Of a stretch of 64,000 nucleotides of DNA, positions 60,366 to 64,000 are shown in pieces (position 1 is the first letter of the stretch; every line of letters begins with the position of its first letter). Origin of the DNA: Robiginitalea myxolifaciens (GTDB lineage Bacteria > Bacteroidota > Bacteroidia > Flavobacteriales > Flavobacteriaceae); assembly GCF_900115205.1 (NCBI RefSeq), contig NZ_FOYQ01000001.1, forward strand, positions 124,001 to 188,000. The letters are read 5' to 3'. The translations under genes and the position numbers were made by a program. Below the pieces are notes generated by a model, which was not told the DNA's origin, did no database searches, and worked only from the letters and a program-made list of their open reading frames with translations.

Positions 60366-61394
60366 TCAGGCTGAGAGAACTTCCGGCTGGATATTCTTTT
60401 TGGTTTTATAATCCCTGGGAGAGCACTTATATTTTAGTTTAAATATTTTACAGAAATAGCTTCGTGACGTCAAGCCAACAGAATAGACCACCTCAGAAAC
60501 GTTCATATCGGTTTTGCGCAAGAGATACTCAGCGCGTTCCAAACGCACATTGCGGATGTAATCTGCGACTGTCCGTTGGTACAAAAATTTAAAGCCTTCC
60601 TGCAGCTTAGAAGACGACATCCCCGAACGGTTACAAAGGTCTTTAAGCGAATACTGTTTTTCTGGGGTCCGACTAATCTCATCTCCCAGAGTCATTATTT
60701 TTTTGATCTCCCTTTTTATGAGACTGGTGGAATTTACCTTACCTATTGACTCTGCCAGGAACTGGTCGATATGACTGGCCAAAATTAGCAGGCATATCCC
60801 TTCGAAGCGCAGGTATTCCGGTACTGGGCTCTCGTAGTTTATCTGCCCCAACCTTTTTATTAATTCCGCAATTTTTAAGTTTATATTTCCCGGGTGGAAG
60901 TAAGGACGGGATTGCTTGGCAATAGATGTGAAACTCTTGATTCTTGCCGGGATCTTGTCGGCTGCTGAGAATTCTCTTTCGACCAGGCCTTGAATATCGA
61001 GTTGGATGATGTTAATTGATGTTTCTTTGTCCTCTTTAATAATGAGGTGAAACGGGTGATCCGGATCGGAACACACAACTGCAGATTGCAACTCGTTGAG
61101 CTTAACAAGATTCTTATTTGCGGTTTCATAGTAGCAGTCTCCCTGCAAACAATAGAGCAGAAAAATTGATTCGGCCGCCACACCATTCATTGGTACCTTT
61201 ATGGACTTTTCCAGGCATACTTCATATTGAGATGCGAGGAAACCTTTTTCGATCTGTAAGGAGCTAACTTTTCCTTTACCTAAGGACCTCGCCAACTCAA
61301 GAATCCAAAGCCCTTCATGCACCGATCGCTTCCCTAAAAGCGGCGTCGCGTTTGTAAAAACATCTTCCTGTAATTTTTCCCTGGGTGCTATCAT
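60366..61394 (-). CDS. AraC-type regulator, array member 2
   Basis: This is a 342-residue protein. The N-terminal sensor-like domain is less similar to those of its neighbours but keeps HPGNINLKIAELIKRLG and the YLRFEGICLLILASHIDQFL helix. The HTH is QYSLKDLCNRSGMSSSKLQE, MNVSEVVYSVGLTSRSYFCK and KLKYKCSPRDYK. The start was placed at ATG 61394 rather than 61466 by length comparison with array members 1 and 3. It is divergent from the SRAP-like gene, with a shared 228-base intergenic region that shows no clear promoter match. Confidence 0.88.
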   Translation of the reverse strand: MIAPREKLQEDVFTNATPLLGKRSVHEGLWILELARSLGKGKVSSLQIEKGFLASQYEVCLEKSIKVPMNGVAAESIFLLYCLQGDCYYETANKNLVKLNELQSAVVCSDPDHPFHLIIKEDKETSINIIQLDIQGLVEREFSAADKIPARIKSFTSIAKQSRPYFHPGNINLKIAELIKRLGQINYESPVPEYLRFEGICLLILASHIDQFLAESIGKVNSTSLIKREIKKIMTLGDEISRTPEKQYSLKDLCNRSGMSSSKLQEGFKFLYQRTVADYIRNVRLERAEYLLRKTDMNVSEVVYSVGLTSRSYFCKIFKLKYKCSPRDYKTKKNIQPEVLSA

Positions 61395-61622
61395 TTGGGC
61401 TGTGTGGAATTCCCAATAAATCCACAACCCGAAATTACGGGAATCACCAGCCAAGTGGTAACACAATGGATGAAATGTTTAACAAAATCGAGCCAGAGAC
61501 TAACAATTGATCATAAAGCCTAAACAACTTACAGTAAATGTGTTACACTTTAATTTTTTTGGATCAAAAGATTACAATCGAATTTCCTTACTTCGTTTAT
61601 TGATGAAAGAAAGAAGTTGCTG

Positions 61623-62330
61623 ATGTATTATAAACTCTCCAATATTGCCGAAAAAAATGTGGTAGAAACGACTTTTGGTCGAAAGATAGAACACCCAAAC
61701 CTATACGCTCCAAAGTTGGTCGTAAACGGTCTGGGAGAAGACAACCTCTTTATTATTACCGGAAATGACGATTCTTGCATCCACATCGCGATTTGGGGAC
61801 TAATGCCTAATCAATTCAAAGAGGACTGGATTTCGTTCCAGCGCATCATGAATACGCTGAATATCGATCGGGAAAATTTTCAGGAATCTGACTGGATTCA
61901 TCAGTCGCTGGTTCAGCGGAGATGTTTAATAATTGTAACCGGATACTTTTCCCACTATTTGCAAAATGGCATAACCTATCCCTACTATATCAGTCTTAAA
62001 TCTGAGGAGCCTTTTTTACTGGGAGGAGTTTATTCGGAATTGGAAGATGGTTTTTTGAGCTGTAGCCCGCTTACTTGCAAAGCTCTTCCACCTACAAGCA
62101 GATTCCATAACCTCAATGATCAAATGCCCCTGGCCATACCTGAGAGCATTACACAAGAATGGCTATCGCCCGAGACGGATACTGAACTCATTAAAGAGAT
62201 CATCAACAATCCCCCCGCAATGAATTATAAAGCGAATCCTATTGCAAAAGAATTCTTTAAAGAGGATATCGTTTACGAATCCATGCTACAACCCGTCTAT
62301 TACGACGGCATTCCGGATGGGACTGAATAA
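61623..62330 (+). CDS. SRAP-like (YedK/HMCES-type) protein lacking catalytic Cys2 and Glu
   Basis: This 235-residue protein matches the SOS response-associated peptidase fold: AIWGLMPNQFKEDW, the RRCLIIVTGYFSHY block (family RCL-x-GFYEW), PYYISLKSEEPFLLGGVYSE, and FHNLNDQMPLAIPE with the conserved histidine H162. In active SRAP proteins residue 2 is cysteine, which forms the abasic-site crosslink; here residues 2-3 are Tyr-Tyr. The catalytic glutamate of GFYEW is serine (S110). The asparagine of the N-A-R motif is kept as MNTLN. It therefore probably binds DNA or another ligand without forming the usual crosslink. The start at 61623 was preferred to a TTG two codons upstream. Confidence 0.85.
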   Translation: MYYKLSNIAEKNVVETTFGRKIEHPNLYAPKLVVNGLGEDNLFIITGNDDSCIHIAIWGLMPNQFKEDWISFQRIMNTLNIDRENFQESDWIHQSLVQRRCLIIVTGYFSHYLQNGITYPYYISLKSEEPFLLGGVYSELEDGFLSCSPLTCKALPPTSRFHNLNDQMPLAIPESITQEWLSPETDTELIKEIINNPPAMNYKANPIAKEFFKEDIVYESMLQPVYYDGIPDGTE

Positions 62331-62339
62331 TTGAATTCC

Positions 62340-63362
62340 CTAGATTTTGCTCTTTATTTTTTTCCGATACTCCGATGGAAGCAGCCCATAGTGTTCGGAG
62401 AATATCTTTGAAAAGTAACTACGGCTTCGGATACCCACTAAATAGACTATTTCAGAAATAGAGAGTTCCGTACTTCTCAGGTAATCCCTGGATATTTCCA
62501 GCTTCACTTTCTTCACGTATTCATTTATCGTGGTCGAGTACAACATCTTGAAGCCAAGCTGTAATTTTTTCGGGCTTAGCCCCGATTGCTCCGACATAAT
62601 TTTAATGGTCAGGGGATTGGAAATATTATCGACTATGTACTCCGATAGCTGATATATCTTCTTTATATCCCCAGCCGACAAGGACTCCGGCATTGTTTCC
62701 TCATTGAGGAATTTATGGTGCTCCAGCAGCTGTAAGGCCAGAATAATATTCATGCGACCTTCCAATCCGAGCGTCCGAATAATACCTTCGTCCTTATTGC
62801 CGCGCATTTCCCTAACCTGATCGGCAATTTTCAAATTGAAATTTCCCAAGTGTTCAAAAGGCAGGCGCTCTGATTTATCTTCAAATACAGAAAACAAGAC
62901 CTCGTTCAAATATTGCAAATTACTGTGCTTTTTACGAGCGTATTTTTTCTGATCAATTTGGATAAAATTCACCTTAATTGAAACCCCGGCATCAAAGAAA
63001 AACGCGTGCTGAGCATTACCTAAAGGGGAGAGAATCACATTTTGATAGCGCTGCAACGTGTGGCGCGTATTGCTGCCATTATGAACATACCCGAGTTGTC
63101 CTTCCGAGACAAAAATGAAGTCTATTGGAGACCTGTTCTCAGGGCGGTAGGTGAGCTTCACATCCTCCACAAAGGTAAGATCATAATCAATCAGGGTAAC
63201 GCCCCAATCGAATTGGATATATTTAATTGTGCCCTTGCCTACGGCATTTTTGAAGGTTAATACTTTCTGACCCCATAGATCTGAAATTTCCCCCTCCAGT
63301 ATTTGGTTAAGTTGGTTTAGCAAGTAATCAGCATCCTGATTTTCTATAACTATTTCTTGCAT
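62340..63362 (-). CDS. AraC-type regulator, array member 3
   Basis: This 340-residue protein has an N-terminal domain with KYIQFDWGVTLIDYDLTF, strongly parallel to member 1, then GNFNLKIADQVREMRGNKDE and a GLEGRMNIILALQ helix. The HTH region reads IKIMSEQSGLSPKKLQLGFK, LSISEIVYLVGIRSRSYFSK and FSEHYGLLPSEYRK. It starts at ATG 63362, above which TTTTG and a TTTCTTTG lie at roughly promoter spacing. Its stop lies nine bases from that of the convergent SRAP-like gene. Confidence 0.9.
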   Translation of the reverse strand: MQEIVIENQDADYLLNQLNQILEGEISDLWGQKVLTFKNAVGKGTIKYIQFDWGVTLIDYDLTFVEDVKLTYRPENRSPIDFIFVSEGQLGYVHNGSNTRHTLQRYQNVILSPLGNAQHAFFFDAGVSIKVNFIQIDQKKYARKKHSNLQYLNEVLFSVFEDKSERLPFEHLGNFNLKIADQVREMRGNKDEGIIRTLGLEGRMNIILALQLLEHHKFLNEETMPESLSAGDIKKIYQLSEYIVDNISNPLTIKIMSEQSGLSPKKLQLGFKMLYSTTINEYVKKVKLEISRDYLRSTELSISEIVYLVGIRSRSYFSKIFSEHYGLLPSEYRKKIKSKI

Positions 63363-63517
63363 AACACCAGTTCTTAAATTTGGTGTCGCAAAGAAAAATT
63401 GAGAAGCCCTTTTCGATTGTCAAAATTGAATGAAATTGTATCAAAAATGAGTAGTTTTTGAACTTAAATTGTTAAACAAACTTAAAAGGGATTACGCGGT
63501 AAACTTACCTGTCAGAA

Positions 63518-64000
63518 TTAGGCAGAAAGATTCGAATTATCTTTTTTACGTCGCATGCTAATGTAGTCTTTAGGGCTTACCCCAAAGCGATCTTTAAACA
63601 ATTTAGCGAAGTAGCTTCTGGAGTTTATTCCGATCCTATAGGTGATTTCCGTGATATTGAGGTTGGTATTTTCCATAAGTGCCTTCGCTTTCTCCAGGCG
63701 CACTTCACGGATGTACTGGTTTACAGATTTATTGTAGAGCTTTTTAAATCCCTCCTGCAAGGTTTGTTGGTTGAGTCCTACGCGCTTGGCTATGGAAATT
63801 ACGCTCCCGAGGGCGTCCATTTCTGCCTCGATGATATTACCGGCTTCTTCGATTTTCTCCGCGGTGGATTGACGCAGAATTTTCCGGCGATCCGGCTGAT
63901 TCGCATCGTCGAGGAATTGCTGAAAGAAATGCGTTAAAATTTCGTACACCTTACCTTCCAGAAAAACATAGCGCATAAAACCCGTAAGGTCGGTGGTGGT
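63518..64000 (-). CDS. AraC-type regulator, array member 4 (5' end beyond the window)
   Basis: The frame is open from the stop at 63518 to the window edge (at least 160 residues) without a convincing start. The internal ATG at 63976 lies in the middle of the conserved helix (GFMRYVFLEGKVYEILTHFF) and so cannot be the start. The HTH is VISIAKRVGLNQQTLQEGFK, LNITEITYRIGINSRSYFAK and FKDRFGVSPKDYIS. It is the fourth member of the array, and the N-terminal domain lies to the right of the window. Confidence 0.88.
   Translation of the reverse strand, partial: TTTDLTGFMRYVFLEGKVYEILTHFFQQFLDDANQPDRRKILRQSTAEKIEEAGNIIEAEMDALGSVISIAKRVGLNQQTLQEGFKKLYNKSVNQYIREVRLEKAKALMENTNLNITEITYRIGINSRSYFAKLFKDRFGVSPKDYISMRRKKDNSNLSA

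Overview
The window is a chromosomal segment of a member of the Bacteroidota, almost certainly a marine-type Flavobacteriaceae. The evidence is lineage-typical families (HYC_CC_PP, DUF5686, DUF6607, DUF2807 and HmuY proteins, a TonB-dependent receptor), many short lipoprotein signals, and promoters of the Bacteroidota form TTTG-n18-21-TAnnTTTG. Outside one AT-rich block the DNA is close to half G+C, which is high for the family. I saw no rRNA, tRNA, transposase, phage or CRISPR.

Layout. 1-8.6 kb: an AIM24-like protein running off the left edge, small soluble and membrane proteins, a PadR/PspC/DUF2807 envelope group, and a dipeptide epimerase coupled to an alpha-oxoamine-synthase-like enzyme. 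8.6-14.1 kb: trxB, then a minus-strand operon reading HYC_CC_PP protein, barrel-like protein, double HMA protein, NHL lipoprotein, sulfatase. 14.3-19.7 kb: serine hydrolase with a membrane AraC regulator, a secreted coiled-coil protein, a small ORF, a flavodoxin-fold reductase and a CPBP protease. 19.7-24.7 kb: a five-gene minus-strand operon bounded by intrinsic terminators (histidine-rich DUF4198 protein, HupE/UreJ permease, two DUF4331-like secreted proteins, TPR lipoprotein); this is the best candidate for an undescribed system. Next to it lie a cupredoxin, an AhpD-like protein and an AraC regulator.

26.7-31.1 kb: a haem/iron module (TonB receptor, HmuY, DoxX, divergent DUF6607), with palindromic operator-like boxes bracketing a strong promoter. 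31.2-36.5 kb: pta-ackA, an MscS channel, a lipoprotein methyltransferase, and a small ORF between two terminators. 36.7-51.1 kb: a surface polysaccharide locus. An initiating phosphoglycosyltransferase and a Wzc-type kinase of normal composition flank an AT-rich, tightly overlapping block of flippase, polymerase, six glycosyltransferases, a WcaF-like acetyltransferase and an acyltransferase-SGNH protein. 51.1-59 kb: GMC oxidoreductase with its subunit-3 partner, a lipoprotein, a DUF5686 protein, a YqhA protein, NDH-2 and a frameshifted small membrane protein. 59-64 kb: four related AraC-type regulators around an SRAP-like protein that lacks the catalytic cysteine.

The genes suggest an aerobic heterotroph that scavenges haem and other metals, handles sulfated substrates and makes an exopolysaccharide or capsule. 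All functions are inferred from sequence families recognised by eye; no database search was run.
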